NCBI GenBank assembly: GCA_017446095.1
Contig: JAFSRN010000004.1
Span: 62,001-126,000, forward strand
Direction: 5' to 3'
Length of the DNA: 64,000 nt
Source of the DNA: Eubacterium sp.
GTDB lineage: Bacteria > Bacillota > Clostridia > Oscillospirales > Acutalibacteraceae
Shown: piece by piece, positions 1 to 8,077 of the stretch
Position numbering within the stretch: the first letter of the stretch is position 1
Layout: every line of letters starts with the position of its first letter
Made by a program: the position numbers and the translations under genes
The notes under the pieces: generated by a model
Databases searched by the model: none
Told to the model about the DNA's origin: nothing
What the model saw: the letters and a program-made list of their open reading frames with translations, nothing else

Positions 1-266
1 TTACCGGCAACTACAAGGTTGAGGGCAAAAAACTGATACTGTTTAACCCCGGTTCAAACGGTAAGGTTGTATATAAATATGACATTGGCAAAAAGGGCAA
101 CATCACCACGCTCACCCTTGTGCTGCTTGAGCAAAACGGCACAAAGGCAGAGGATGAAGACGAGGTCGTTTACAAGCAGGTTGACCACATCAACACAAAG
201 TCTATTACAGACCTGTTCAGCGACTATGCCAACGACATTAAAGAGGAGAAATCCGAAGATAAGTAA
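1..266 (+). CDS. C-terminal end of an unidentified protein (partial)
   Basis: The gene enters from outside the window in frame 3 and ends at the TAA at 264-266, leaving 88 readable codons. The visible part alternates short polar and hydrophobic stretches, with FNPGSNGKVVYKYDIG followed by ITTLTLVLLEQNG, and ends in a charged tail rich in Glu, Asp and Lys. The strand-like alternation resembles the last beta-hairpins of lipocalin-like or DUF5640-like small domains, but this is only an impression and I do not assign a family. A short terminator hairpin follows directly. The N-terminus, including any signal peptide, is missing. Confidence 0.7.
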   Translation, partial: TGNYKVEGKKLILFNPGSNGKVVYKYDIGKKGNITTLTLVLLEQNGTKAEDEDEVVYKQVDHINTKSITDLFSDYANDIKEEKSEDK

Positions 267-271
267 CAATT

Positions 272-300
272 AAAGCCGTCGATAAGACGGTTTTAATTTT
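272..300 (+). terminator. Rho-independent terminator after the first partial gene
   Basis: Stem CCGTC (276-280) pairs with GACGG (286-290) around a five-base loop and is followed by TTTTAATTTT. It separates the truncated gene from spoIIID. Confidence 0.65.
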
Positions 301-329
301 GCATAAATTCTCCGCTGTTTTCATATGAT
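301..329 (+). promoter_or_regulatory. possible sigma-E-type promoter of spoIIID
   Basis: GCATAAA at 301-307 and CATATGAT at 322-329 are 14 bp apart. They resemble the sigma-E pattern (ATA-centred -35 and CATA-N3-T -10), which is how spoIIID is transcribed in Bacillus subtilis. The match is partial (about 6 of 8 at -10). No sigma-A pair is apparent here. Confidence 0.4.
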
Positions 330-347
330 TACCGAAGGGGTAATAAT

Positions 348-611
348 ATGAAAAGATACGATGTAGATAAACGGTGCATAGAACTCGGCGTATATATTGC
401 CGAAAGCGGCGCAACGGTCAGGCAGGCGGCAGAGGTATTTGGCATATCGAAATCGACTGTACATATTGACGTAACAAAGCGGCTAAAACAAATAAAACCT
501 GCGCTTTACAGCGAGGTTGAAAAGGTTTTGCAAACCAACAAGGCGCAGCGGCATATCCGCGGCGGCAACGCCACTAAAGAAAAATACAGACAAATGGCAA
601 AAAAATGTTGA
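348..611 (+). CDS. spoIIID: sporulation transcriptional regulator SpoIIID
   Basis: This 87-residue protein matches the SpoIIID family in size and sequence. It has the N-terminal MKRYDVDKRCIELG block, the helix-turn-helix region TVRQAAEVFGISKSTVHIDV (about residues 23-42) and the basic C-terminal segment with RGGNATKEKYR. SpoIIID is a small DNA-binding protein of the mother cell that activates or represses sigma-E-dependent genes during endospore formation. The ribosome-binding site GAAGGGG lies just upstream of the ATG. The gene stands alone between a terminator and the proC promoter, and a sigma-E-like promoter can be drawn upstream. Its presence is good evidence that the organism descends from a spore-forming lineage. 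Confidence 0.95.
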   Translation: MKRYDVDKRCIELGVYIAESGATVRQAAEVFGISKSTVHIDVTKRLKQIKPALYSEVEKVLQTNKAQRHIRGGNATKEKYRQMAKKC

Positions 612-636
612 TTTACACGCTTTAATATGTTAAAAT
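608..636 (+). promoter_or_regulatory. sigma-A promoter of proC
   Basis: TTGATT at 608-613 and TAAAAT at 631-636 are separated by 17 bp and lie about 30 bp upstream of proC. The -35 box overlaps the stop codon of spoIIID. Confidence 0.6.
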
Positions 637-664
637 ATTTGTATTAAAACTAGGAAGTATAATT

Positions 665-1462
665 ATGAAACTTGGATTTATCGGCTGCGGAAATATGGCT
701 ACTGCCATTATCGGCGGCATAGTTGAAAAAGAAATTGTACAAGGCGGCGACATCAATGTTTTTGACGTTTATTCCCCCGCCGCAGAAGCGTTAAATAAGG
801 CTTACGGCGTGAACGTGCTTGACGGCGAAATCAGCGTAGTTAAGCAGTCCGACGTGGTTGTGCTTGCAGTTAAGCCGAACGTACTCGGCAGCGTGCTGAC
901 AAAGATTAACATTGCACTTGACGAGAGCGACACGCTGCTTATTTCTATTGCAGCAGGCAAGGACCTTGCGTTTATGCGCTCAATGCTGTCGCACGACAAC
1001 AGAATTATCCGCGTTATGCCTAACATCAATGCAAAGGTAGGCGCGGCGATTTCCGCTTTCACGGCAAACTCAAATGCAACTGACGATGATAAGGAAACCT
1101 GCAGGACGCTATTTGAGGGTATAGGCAGCGTTATGGAACTTGACGAGGCGCAGTTCCCGCTTTTCGGCGTGCTTGGCGGCTGTTCCCCTGCTTTTGCCTA
1201 TATGTTTATTGACGCGCTTGCAAGAGCAGGCGTACAAAACGGAATGAAAAAGGACGTTGCGCTTGAAATCGCAGCGCAGGCTGTTCGCGGCAGCGCGGAG
1301 ATGATTCTTAAAAGCGGCATACATCCGTATGAATTGATTGATATGGTTTGCTCACCGGGCGGCACTACCATTGAAGGTGTGCAGTCGCTTAAGGCTGACG
1401 GGCTTGAAAACGCTGTTACAAACGCAGTTAACAAGGCGGTTGAAAAGGACAGTAAGTTATAG
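665..1462 (+). CDS. proC: pyrroline-5-carboxylate reductase
   Basis: This 265-residue protein catalyses the last step of proline synthesis, the NAD(P)H-dependent reduction of pyrroline-5-carboxylate. The N-terminal Rossmann motif GFIGCGNMATAIIGG is intact (residues 4-18). The central GCSPAFAYMFIDAL segment corresponds to the family's G-S-G-P-A-Y helix, and SPGGTTIEGVQSL near residue 235 is the C-terminal substrate and dimer motif. The length is normal for ProC. The start ATG at 665 follows AGGAAG. An AIM24-family gene follows 46 bp downstream and may be co-transcribed; a short AGTGC/GCACT hairpin lies between them. Confidence 0.95.
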   Translation: MKLGFIGCGNMATAIIGGIVEKEIVQGGDINVFDVYSPAAEALNKAYGVNVLDGEISVVKQSDVVVLAVKPNVLGSVLTKINIALDESDTLLISIAAGKDLAFMRSMLSHDNRIIRVMPNINAKVGAAISAFTANSNATDDDKETCRTLFEGIGSVMELDEAQFPLFGVLGGCSPAFAYMFIDALARAGVQNGMKKDVALEIAAQAVRGSAEMILKSGIHPYELIDMVCSPGGTTIEGVQSLKADGLENAVTNAVNKAVEKDSKL

Positions 1463-1508
1463 TAAACAAGTGCTTTTGCACTAATTATAAAGTAAAGGAG
1501 TATAATTT

Positions 1509-2192
1509 ATGAGGTACGAAATTCAAGGCGGTAGCTTTCCGGTTGCAATTTGTAATCTGGAACCTAACGAAACAATGATCACAGAAGGCGGCGGCATGAG
1601 CTGGATGAGCCCGAATATGCAGATGCAGACAACGTCTAACGGCGGCATCGGCAAAATGCTCGGCAGAATGGTTACTAAAGAGAGCCTGTTCCAGAACAAA
1701 TACACCGCAATGGGCGGTCCCGGCATGATTGCATTTGCAAGCAGCCTTCCGGGTGAGATTATGGCGCTCAACATTGCACCTGGCAGCGAGTACGTTGCAC
1801 AGAAGGCATCATTCCTTGCAAGCACTGAGGGCGTACAGCTTTCCACCTTCTTCCAGAAGAAACTCGGCGCAGGCTTCTTTGGCGGCGAAGGCTTTATTAT
1901 GCAGAAGCTCAGCGGTCAGGGTGTTGCTTTTGTTGAGATTGACGGCTCGGCTATTAAATACCAGCTTGCACCCGGTCAGCAGATGATTGTTGACACAGGT
2001 CACGTAGTGCTTATGAGCGCAACCTGCAGCATGGACGTGCAGACTGTTAAAGGCGTTAAAAACATGATGTTCGGCGGCGAAGGTCTGTTTAACACAGTAG
2101 TTACAGGCCCCGGCGAAGTAATCCTGCAGACTATGCCTGTACCGAAGCTTGCCGGCGCTATCCAGCCGTATGTAGCAACATCAGGTTCATAA
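1509..2192 (+). CDS. AIM24 / TIGR00266 family protein
   Basis: The protein has 227 residues and belongs to the TIGR00266 (AIM24-like) family. Visible family features are the N-terminal YEIQGGSFPVAICNL, the EGGGMSWMSPNMQMQTTS segment, GEIMALNIAPG and the C-terminal GEGLFNTVVTGPGEVILQTM. These proteins form a tryptophan-RNA-binding-attenuator-like beta fold. Their biochemical role in bacteria is not settled, and the yeast member affects mitochondrial organisation. There is no signal peptide or transmembrane segment, so it is probably cytoplasmic. An AAAGGAG ribosome-binding site precedes the ATG, and a strong bidirectional terminator separates the gene from convergent metK. Confidence 0.88.
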   Translation: MRYEIQGGSFPVAICNLEPNETMITEGGGMSWMSPNMQMQTTSNGGIGKMLGRMVTKESLFQNKYTAMGGPGMIAFASSLPGEIMALNIAPGSEYVAQKASFLASTEGVQLSTFFQKKLGAGFFGGEGFIMQKLSGQGVAFVEIDGSAIKYQLAPGQQMIVDTGHVVLMSATCSMDVQTVKGVKNMMFGGEGLFNTVVTGPGEVILQTMPVPKLAGAIQPYVATSGS

Positions 2193-2210
2193 ATCAATAA
2201 TTACACAAAA

Positions 2211-2240
2211 AACGCACTGCAAATGCAGTGCGTTTAATTT
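2211..2240. terminator. bidirectional terminator between the AIM24 gene and metK
   Basis: AACGCACTGC (2211-2220) pairs perfectly with GCAGTGCGTT (2225-2234) around loop AAAT. A/T tracts lie on both sides, so it can serve both convergent genes. Confidence 0.88.
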
Positions 2241-2243
2241 TTA

Positions 2244-3422
2244 TTACATATACTTTTTAATTTCATCGACCTTGTTGAGCTGTTCCCACGGAACGTTCAG
2301 GTCTTCCCTGCCCATATGGCCGTATGCGGCAACGTTTTTGTAAATCGGTCTGCGCAGATCGAGCTCTCTGATGATAGCTGACGGGCGGAGGTCGAATACC
2401 TTATTTACGATTTCGCTGATTTCCTCGTCCGACTTAACACCTGTGCCGAAGGTGTCAACAAGCACGGATACAGGCTTTGCAACGCCGATTGCATATGCAA
2501 GCTCAACCTCGCACTTATCTGCAAGACCTGCGGCAACAACGTTCTTTGCAACCCATCGCGCAGCGTAAGCGGCAGAACGGTCAACCTTAGTCGGGTCCTT
2601 GCCTGAAAATGCGCCGCCGCCGTGACGAGCATAGCCGCCGTATGTATCAACAATAATCTTGCGTCCTGTCAAGCCTGAATCGCCCATAGGACCGCCGATT
2701 ACAAATCTGCCTGTCGGGTTAACGTAGAAGATTGTGTCATCATCCATAAGTTCTGCAGGAACAGTAGCCTTGATTACCTTTTCAATAATATCGCTGCGAA
2801 GCTGCTCAAGCGTAACATCCTCGCTGTGCTGTGAGGATACAACAACCGTGTTAACCTTAACCGGCTTGCCGTCGTAGTACTCAACAGTAACCTGTGTTTT
2901 ACCGTCGGAATAGAGGTAAGGCAGGGTGCCGTTTTCGCGTACTTCGGTGAGCTTTTGCGCAAGCTTGTGAGCAAGTGAAATCGGAAGCGGCATAAGTTCC
3001 TCTGTTTCGTTGCAGGCATAGCCGAACATCATACCCTGATCGCCTGCGCCGTTGAGGTTGTCCGCATCGTCCTCGTTATTCTTAAGTTCATAGGACTTAT
3101 CAACGCCCATAGCGATATCGGGTGACTGCTTGTCAAGCGCAGTGAGTACTGCGCAGGTGTTGCCGTTGAAGCCCTTTTTGTCGTCATCGTAGCCGATTTC
3201 GCACACGGTTTTGCGCACGATTGCAGGAATGTCAACCTGTGCGGTAGTAGTGATTTCGCCCATAACAAGCACCTGACCTGTTGTGCAGGTGGTTTCGCAC
3301 GCAACGCGCGACATTGGATCCTGCTCAATCATAGCGTCAAGAATAGCGTCTGATATTTGATCGCAAATCTTGTCGGGATGTCCCTTGGTGACAGATTCGC
3401 TTGTGAAAAGATACTTTGACAT
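2244..3422 (-). CDS. metK: S-adenosylmethionine synthase
   Basis: The 392-residue enzyme makes S-adenosylmethionine from methionine and ATP in the cytoplasm. Diagnostic motifs are present: the N-terminal [20 protein letters not shown], the methionine/ATP signature [12 protein letters not shown] near residue 125 and the P-loop-like [19 protein letters not shown] near residue 265. Length is typical. The ATG is preceded by AAGGGG. A consensus-like promoter lies 30-58 bp upstream. I looked for a SAM riboswitch in the 66 bp leader region and there is no room for one, so control is not by a classical S-box here. In this window the SAM-using radical enzyme is the SCIFF maturase. Confidence 0.97.
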   Translation of the reverse strand: MSKYLFTSESVTKGHPDKICDQISDAILDAMIEQDPMSRVACETTCTTGQVLVMGEITTTAQVDIPAIVRKTVCEIGYDDDKKGFNGNTCAVLTALDKQSPDIAMGVDKSYELKNNEDDADNLNGAGDQGMMFGYACNETEELMPLPISLAHKLAQKLTEVRENGTLPYLYSDGKTQVTVEYYDGKPVKVNTVVVSSQHSEDVTLEQLRSDIIEKVIKATVPAELMDDDTIFYVNPTGRFVIGGPMGDSGLTGRKIIVDTYGGYARHGGGAFSGKDPTKVDRSAAYAARWVAKNVVAAGLADKCEVELAYAIGVAKPVSVLVDTFGTGVKSDEEISEIVNKVFDLRPSAIIRELDLRRPIYKNVAAYGHMGREDLNVPWEQLNKVDEIKKYM

Positions 3423-3451
3423 AATGAATCCCCTTTTCGTTATTTTATATA

Positions 3452-3480
3452 ATAATATACGATTGACCCTGCAAAGTCAA
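3452..3480 (-). promoter_or_regulatory. sigma-A promoter of metK
   Basis: On the minus strand TTGACT (3475-3480) and TATTAT (3452-3457) are 17 bp apart, between the end of the DHHW gene and metK. Confidence 0.8.
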
Positions 3481-3488
3481 TGATTATT

Positions 3489-4691
3489 TTATTCGTTCTC
3501 TTCAGCTTCCAGAACAAAGGCGTCGTCCTCGTCGAGTTCGGCGTCGTCCTCGGATTCTTCAGGCTCGAGGACATCCATATTCTCCGCCTTCATATACTGC
3601 TCGGTGTTATACAGAACAAGCAGGTCGTCGATATCCTCGGTTTCAAACAACGCGTACACATCGTCGTCAAAATAGCGCACGTCCACCATAATTATGTGCG
3701 AATAGTTGCAGCACAAAAACGGAACGAGCGAGTTAGCAAAGCTGTCCTTCATAAGCAACAGCGTTTTGCCGTTTTTGCAGTCGGTGGTTATGTCTATACG
3801 CGCGAAGTTGCCGCCGAGGAAGTAGTCGTACTTCGACTTTTCCTTGAGCATTTTATCGGCGTAGAGCGTGGTTGTGTTCTTTTGTTCACCGTTGTAATCG
3901 ACCTTAACCTTTACGCCCGTGTCGTACTTTGTAATGGTGTCGGGCGACTTCCTGACCTGTACCTTGTCGAAGGTAGAGCCGTAGAAATCAGTTGCTACGT
4001 CCAGCGACTTGAAGTTATCTATGCTGACAGGCTCAACGCCAAGTGAATCCGCGATTTCGCAGTATGCGTAGTACGCGCCGAGGCTTGTCCAGTGGTGGTC
4101 GGTTTTATAGAAAATATACTCATCGTCGTGCTGCTGCAGCGCTTTGTACAAGTCAGGTGTCTTAACGCTGTCCGCACCGTCGAGCGTATCCTCAATCGCA
4201 TAAGACGCGTCATACGGAATGAGGTTGTTAGGCAGGTTTTTCTTGAGTACGTCGGACTTTGAAGGCACAAACGCGCAAACGGTATTGATTTCGTAATCCT
4301 CGCTTGCGTATCTGAGGAAATAGTTCATATTCTTTTCGTTGTACTCAAGCACGTCCTCGTCAAAATCAGCGTCGGAAAACTTTTCCATAAAATAGTCGTT
4401 TTTGCCGATGTACACGCCGTTTATTTCCTTTTTGCCGAGAGCGAGCATTATGTTTGTTTTTATGTTTACAAACGTGCTGCGCCACTCAAACTGGTCGCTG
4501 AGGTAATCGCTGTAATCCTGCTGAAAACTGCCGTCCAGCACGGAATCAAGCGCAATTTCGGGCATAGTCATAAGCGCCCTGTTTTCGTCAACGGAAAAGT
4601 CCTTCTTTTTACCGAAAACAGAGAACGATGTGAAGAATACTATAACTGCGAGGAACACGCATATAAGGGAAATACTTAACTTCTTTTTCAT
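3489..4691 (-). CDS. DHHW-family (AlgJ/AlgX-like) SGNH protein of an O-acetylation system
   Basis: This 400-residue protein starts with one transmembrane or signal segment (about residues 5-27), followed by an extracytoplasmic domain. The sequence YKTDHHWTSLGAYYAY near residue 198 contains the DHHW motif that names the family. These proteins resemble AlgJ/AlgX, SGNH-fold partners that pass acetyl groups delivered by an MBOAT protein to a polysaccharide. The gene lies 9 bp downstream of an MBOAT gene, which supports that role. The last 30 residues are unusually acidic (EPEESEDDAELDEDDA and onward). The acceptor polymer cannot be read from the sequence. Confidence 0.85.
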   Translation of the reverse strand: MKKKLSISLICVFLAVIVFFTSFSVFGKKKDFSVDENRALMTMPEIALDSVLDGSFQQDYSDYLSDQFEWRSTFVNIKTNIMLALGKKEINGVYIGKNDYFMEKFSDADFDEDVLEYNEKNMNYFLRYASEDYEINTVCAFVPSKSDVLKKNLPNNLIPYDASYAIEDTLDGADSVKTPDLYKALQQHDDEYIFYKTDHHWTSLGAYYAYCEIADSLGVEPVSIDNFKSLDVATDFYGSTFDKVQVRKSPDTITKYDTGVKVKVDYNGEQKNTTTLYADKMLKEKSKYDYFLGGNFARIDITTDCKNGKTLLLMKDSFANSLVPFLCCNYSHIIMVDVRYFDDDVYALFETEDIDDLLVLYNTEQYMKAENMDVLEPEESEDDAELDEDDAFVLEAEENE

Positions 4692-4700
4692 AGCGCTACC

Positions 4701-6101
4701 TCAGAATCTGAAATACAAAAACGGGTTGTACGAATCCGAAACGAGAAACGCCACGCAAAGCGCAAACGCAACCACGGTGAACAGAATCTGAAACGCTGTG
4801 TCGGAAACGTCGGTTTTGATAATCTTTTTGTACAGTCGCTTTGGATAATCTGTAGAGAAAACCATTGCGATAATAAGCACTGCCGCATAGTTTGCAAGGT
4901 AGTACAGCGTGTTGCTGTCTGCAAATGCAGTTTTGCCGATAAGCGCGCTGACATAGTACGCGCCGTCCGCGTAGTCGGAATAAGCAAAGATTGCACAGCC
5001 GATTACGAACAGCCCTACTGCGTAGATATTGGCTACAATCGGGGGCATCTTTTTAAGGTACTTGCCGAGGAAGAATTTTTCTATAAGCAAAAGCACGAAG
5101 TAAAAGAGTCCCCACAGCACAAAGTTCCACGAAGCTCCGTGCCATAAGCCCGTAAGCCCCCACACGATGAACATATTTAGCACCTGACGAGCCTTGCCCT
5201 TGCGGTTGCCGCCAAGCGGTATGTACAGATATTCCCTGAAAAATGCGCCGAGCGAGATATGCCAACGCTGCCAGAGCTCTGTAATGCTCTTTGACTGGAA
5301 GGGGTAAACAAAGTTTTCCAGAAACTTGAAGCCGAACATCCTGCCAAGACCGATTGCCATATCCGAATAACCCGAAAAGTCGAAGTAAAGCTGCAACGTA
5401 AACGCGATTACACCGAGCCACGCAGTAGCGGTTGTAAGCCCCGTGGTCGTGGCGGAAATCTGCGAAAACATCTCGCCCACTGTGTTTGCAATAAGCACCT
5501 TTTTTGACAGACCGAGCATAAAGCGCTTGATGCCGTAGGCGAAGTCGTCCGCTGTAATCTTGCGTGAGTTGAGTTCCGCCGCAACGGTTTTGTACTGAAC
5601 GATAGGACCTGCGATAAGCTGCGGGAACATCGAAACATACGCACCGAAAGTGATGATATTGTGCTGTGCGTCGACCTTGCCGCGGTAGACGTCAATCGAA
5701 TATGAGAGCGTCTGGAACGTGTAAAACGAAATACCAATCGGCAGAATCAGATCGAGGTTCGGAATACTTGTACCGAATATGCCGTTAACCGTGTTAATCA
5801 GGAAATCGGAATACTTAAAGAATCCCAACAGTCCGAGGTTCACAACAACAGAGCAGAGCAAAGATAACTTTGCTCCGAGATTGCTGCCCTTTTTGCGGGA
5901 ATATTCAATTGCCCTGCCCACCGAGTAGTCCAGCACTGTTGAAAACAGCATAAGTAATATGTACGCCGGATGATCCCAGCCGTAGAACACGAGCGAAACG
6001 ATGAACAAAACAAAGTTCCTGCAGTTTTTCGGCGAGATGAAGTACAGTATAAGGACTATCGGCAGAAATCTGAACAGAAATAAAATACTGCTGAAAACCA
6101 T
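4701..6101 (-). CDS. MBOAT family O-acyltransferase (AlgI/DltB-like)
   Basis: The 466-residue integral membrane protein has about ten hydrophobic segments. It shows the MBOAT signatures WQRWHISLGAFFREYLYIPL (near residue 280) and GLTGLWHGASWNFVLWGLFY (near residue 318), the latter carrying the expected active-site histidine in LWHGAS. MBOAT proteins of this type move acyl groups, usually acetyl, across the membrane for modification of alginate, teichoic acid or other surface polymers. It sits 6 bp downstream of the DUF4358 gene and 9 bp upstream of the DHHW gene, consistent with a single transcript from the promoter at 7.9 kb. The donor and acceptor are not known. Confidence 0.93.
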   Translation of the reverse strand: MVFSSILFLFRFLPIVLILYFISPKNCRNFVLFIVSLVFYGWDHPAYILLMLFSTVLDYSVGRAIEYSRKKGSNLGAKLSLLCSVVVNLGLLGFFKYSDFLINTVNGIFGTSIPNLDLILPIGISFYTFQTLSYSIDVYRGKVDAQHNIITFGAYVSMFPQLIAGPIVQYKTVAAELNSRKITADDFAYGIKRFMLGLSKKVLIANTVGEMFSQISATTTGLTTATAWLGVIAFTLQLYFDFSGYSDMAIGLGRMFGFKFLENFVYPFQSKSITELWQRWHISLGAFFREYLYIPLGGNRKGKARQVLNMFIVWGLTGLWHGASWNFVLWGLFYFVLLLIEKFFLGKYLKKMPPIVANIYAVGLFVIGCAIFAYSDYADGAYYVSALIGKTAFADSNTLYYLANYAAVLIIAMVFSTDYPKRLYKKIIKTDVSDTAFQILFTVVAFALCVAFLVSDSYNPFLYFRF

Positions 6102-6107
6102 TTAATA

Positions 6108-6623
6108 CTATTTTACTGCCTTTTTAATTGCGTTTATTGCCTTTTTGTTTGCGTTTGTGTCAATCATTACAATGTAAACATAGCCGTTTGTAGAACCTAC
6201 TTTACAGTTCTTAAAGAGTTTTTTGCCCTTATCGGACAGGTAGTTCTTCATCGAAGCCTCTTCGTTATTCTTATACTTGGTAAGCTGCGATTTAACAGTT
6301 TTAACGCTTGTACCCTTTGCAGGCTTTGCAATCATAATAAGGTACTCTGCCTTTGTTTTGCTGCCAACCATTTTAGAAGCTGCATAGTAGCTGCTGAGAG
6401 TTGAGGTCTTAACTCCGAAAACTCTCTTTTTACCCTTAACTCTGTTCTTTGAACTGAGCGGGAAGGACTTGCCGTAAGCCTTTTGCACTGCAACGTAAGC
6501 CTGCGCAGGCTTTGAAGCCGCCTGTGCAACAGAGCCGCTTACGGTGAAAGCCGAGAACACAGTCATTATTGCAAGAATAAGGCTGAGGATTTTAACTGAA
6601 GTGTTTTTCTTTGTTGCTGTCAT
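6108..6623 (-). CDS. secreted DUF4358-like protein
   Basis: The 171-residue product has a clear N-terminal signal sequence (about residues 1-35, ending SVAQAASKP) and one small lysine-rich domain. Its layout (FPLSSKNRVKGKKRVFG, then YLIMIAKPAKGTSVKTVKSQL, then GYVYIVMID) fits DUF4358, a family often found next to MBOAT/SGNH acylation genes in Clostridia. The function is unknown; a role in the surface-acylation operon is inferred only from its position between the SGNH and MBOAT genes. Confidence 0.75.
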   Translation of the reverse strand: MTATKKNTSVKILSLILAIMTVFSAFTVSGSVAQAASKPAQAYVAVQKAYGKSFPLSSKNRVKGKKRVFGVKTSTLSSYYAASKMVGSKTKAEYLIMIAKPAKGTSVKTVKSQLTKYKNNEEASMKNYLSDKGKKLFKNCKVGSTNGYVYIVMIDTNANKKAINAIKKAVK

Positions 6624-6639
6624 TTTTCAATTCCCCCTG

Positions 6640-7845
6640 TTATTTGTGTGATTTAGCATATTTTAACATCTGTTTACCAAACAGTTTTGCACTTGATGTG
6701 TTCCAGTGGCAACCGTCGCCGCCGTCGTATTTATCAAGCAGATAACCGTTGCTGTCTTTAAACGGCGCCGTAAAGTCGTAGTAAGCGCAGCCGTATTTTT
6801 GCGCCATCTTTTTCTGCGCTGCGTTGTACTTTTTAAGGCGCGGCTTTTTGGCGATTGTTGAGCCGCTGTTCGCCTTTGTGGGTGGTGCGGAAAGTATGAT
6901 AACCTCCACATTTTTGCGCGATTCAAACAAATCTTCAAGCGCATAGGAATAATACTCGATTACACCCTTGTCGCTTTTATAATGAATCTCGTTCATGCCG
7001 AGCATAAAGAACACTCTGTCGGGCTTAAGGCTGATAAGCTTCTCACAGCCGGAAACCTGCGCGCCGCCTGCGGAAAAGTAGTTATTTTCATAAAACGTAT
7101 AGGGACCCATACCGACTTTTGAGATGTATGTTGCGCCGGGTATACCGTTGTAGAGCTTAACGCCTTCCATAACGGAATCGCCAACAAACACGGTCTTTTT
7201 AGCCTTGATTGCAACCGCAGCGGAATACTTGCTGAAAGCGTTCTGACCGCTGAATTTGCGCCAGCCCCTTACCTTGTAGTAATAGGTTTTATGCACCTTT
7301 GCGGATTTGTCGGTATAACTTCTTGCCTTTTCGCCGAGGGTGGCAATTTTTTTATAACCTTTATCCTTTTTAGTAGAACGGTAAACTACGTACTTCTTGG
7401 CGCTTTTAGCCTTCTTCCACGTTACAACAGGCTTTGAGGTAAGGTTGCAGTAGCCGCTAACGGCAGGCTTTGCAACAACGTCTTTAGTACTTATCTTAAG
7501 TGCCTCGCTGTATTCGCCGTACGTTTTAACGCCGTCAACCGTTTTATATGCGCGCACCTTGAAGGTGTACTTTGTTGACCAGCGAAGTTTAACCGCTTTG
7601 TATGTTGTATCGGTTGTGGTGTAGTGGGCTTCCTTTTTAGTTTCAGGCTTATAGAGTGAAACGTAGTAGCCCTCTGCATTTTCCGTTTCATCCCACTTAA
7701 CAGTGATTGCTGTTGCGGTTGTGCCGCCTGATTTAAGCCCTGTTACCTGCGCAAGTTCGTCCCCTTCAGCATAAGCAACTGCGGTGCAGGTGAGCACGCA
7801 AAGCAGCATAAGGAACGAAAGCGCAACGGATATTCGCTTTTTCAT
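6640..7845 (-). CDS. secreted SGNH/GDSL hydrolase with fibronectin type III-like domains
   Basis: I place the start at the ATG at 7845 (MKKRISVALSFLML), giving 401 residues, because TTGGGGGAA lies at the right distance; an in-frame ATG five codons earlier overlaps that ribosome-binding site. After a signal peptide (about 1-26) come two FN3-like domains (about 30-215), with the usual YYVSLYKPETKK and TYYYKVRGWRKFSG strands. The C-terminal SGNH domain carries block I FVGDSVMEGV, block III-like FMLGMNEIH and the catalytic Asp/His block DGCHWN. It is probably an esterase or acetyltransferase acting on a surface glycan. It is the first gene of the four-gene MBOAT/DHHW operon. Confidence 0.87.
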   Translation of the reverse strand: MKKRISVALSFLMLLCVLTCTAVAYAEGDELAQVTGLKSGGTTATAITVKWDETENAEGYYVSLYKPETKKEAHYTTTDTTYKAVKLRWSTKYTFKVRAYKTVDGVKTYGEYSEALKISTKDVVAKPAVSGYCNLTSKPVVTWKKAKSAKKYVVYRSTKKDKGYKKIATLGEKARSYTDKSAKVHKTYYYKVRGWRKFSGQNAFSKYSAAVAIKAKKTVFVGDSVMEGVKLYNGIPGATYISKVGMGPYTFYENNYFSAGGAQVSGCEKLISLKPDRVFFMLGMNEIHYKSDKGVIEYYSYALEDLFESRKNVEVIILSAPPTKANSGSTIAKKPRLKKYNAAQKKMAQKYGCAYYDFTAPFKDSNGYLLDKYDGGDGCHWNTSSAKLFGKQMLKYAKSHK

Positions 7846-7875
7846 TAAAAATTCCCCCAAATGATTATTATATTT

Positions 7876-7904
7876 ATTATAATATTTTTAATATCTTTAG
7901 TCAA
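7876..7904 (-). promoter_or_regulatory. sigma-A promoter of the surface-acylation operon
   Basis: TTGACT (7899-7904) and TATAAT (7876-7881) on the minus strand are 17 bp apart. A near-perfect inverted repeat, CAACAATTATTGTTG at 7902-7916, overlaps the upstream edge of the -35 box and could be an operator. Confidence 0.82.
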
Positions 7905-8004
7905 CAATTATTGTTGCTTTGCAACATAAATAGATGATTTTTCTGATTATTGGCTATTTTACACAAAAAAATGCCCAAATTTAAAATAAATATTGTATGA
8001 ACAC

Positions 8005-8033
8005 TTGTAATTTGTTTAGAATTAGTTTATAAT
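8005..8033 (+). promoter_or_regulatory. sigma-A promoter of the SDR gene
   Basis: TTGTAA (8005-8010) and TATAAT (8028-8033) are 17 bp apart, 45 bp upstream of the start codon. Confidence 0.7.
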
Positions 8034-8077
8034 TACTGTGAATATTAATGATTGCATAAATTAAGGAGGAAAAATTT

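Noticed and set aside
3423..3488. Possible SAM riboswitch upstream of metK
   Set aside because: Only 66 bp separate metK from the previous gene and they hold a clear promoter. No S-box helices or anti-terminator pair can be drawn.
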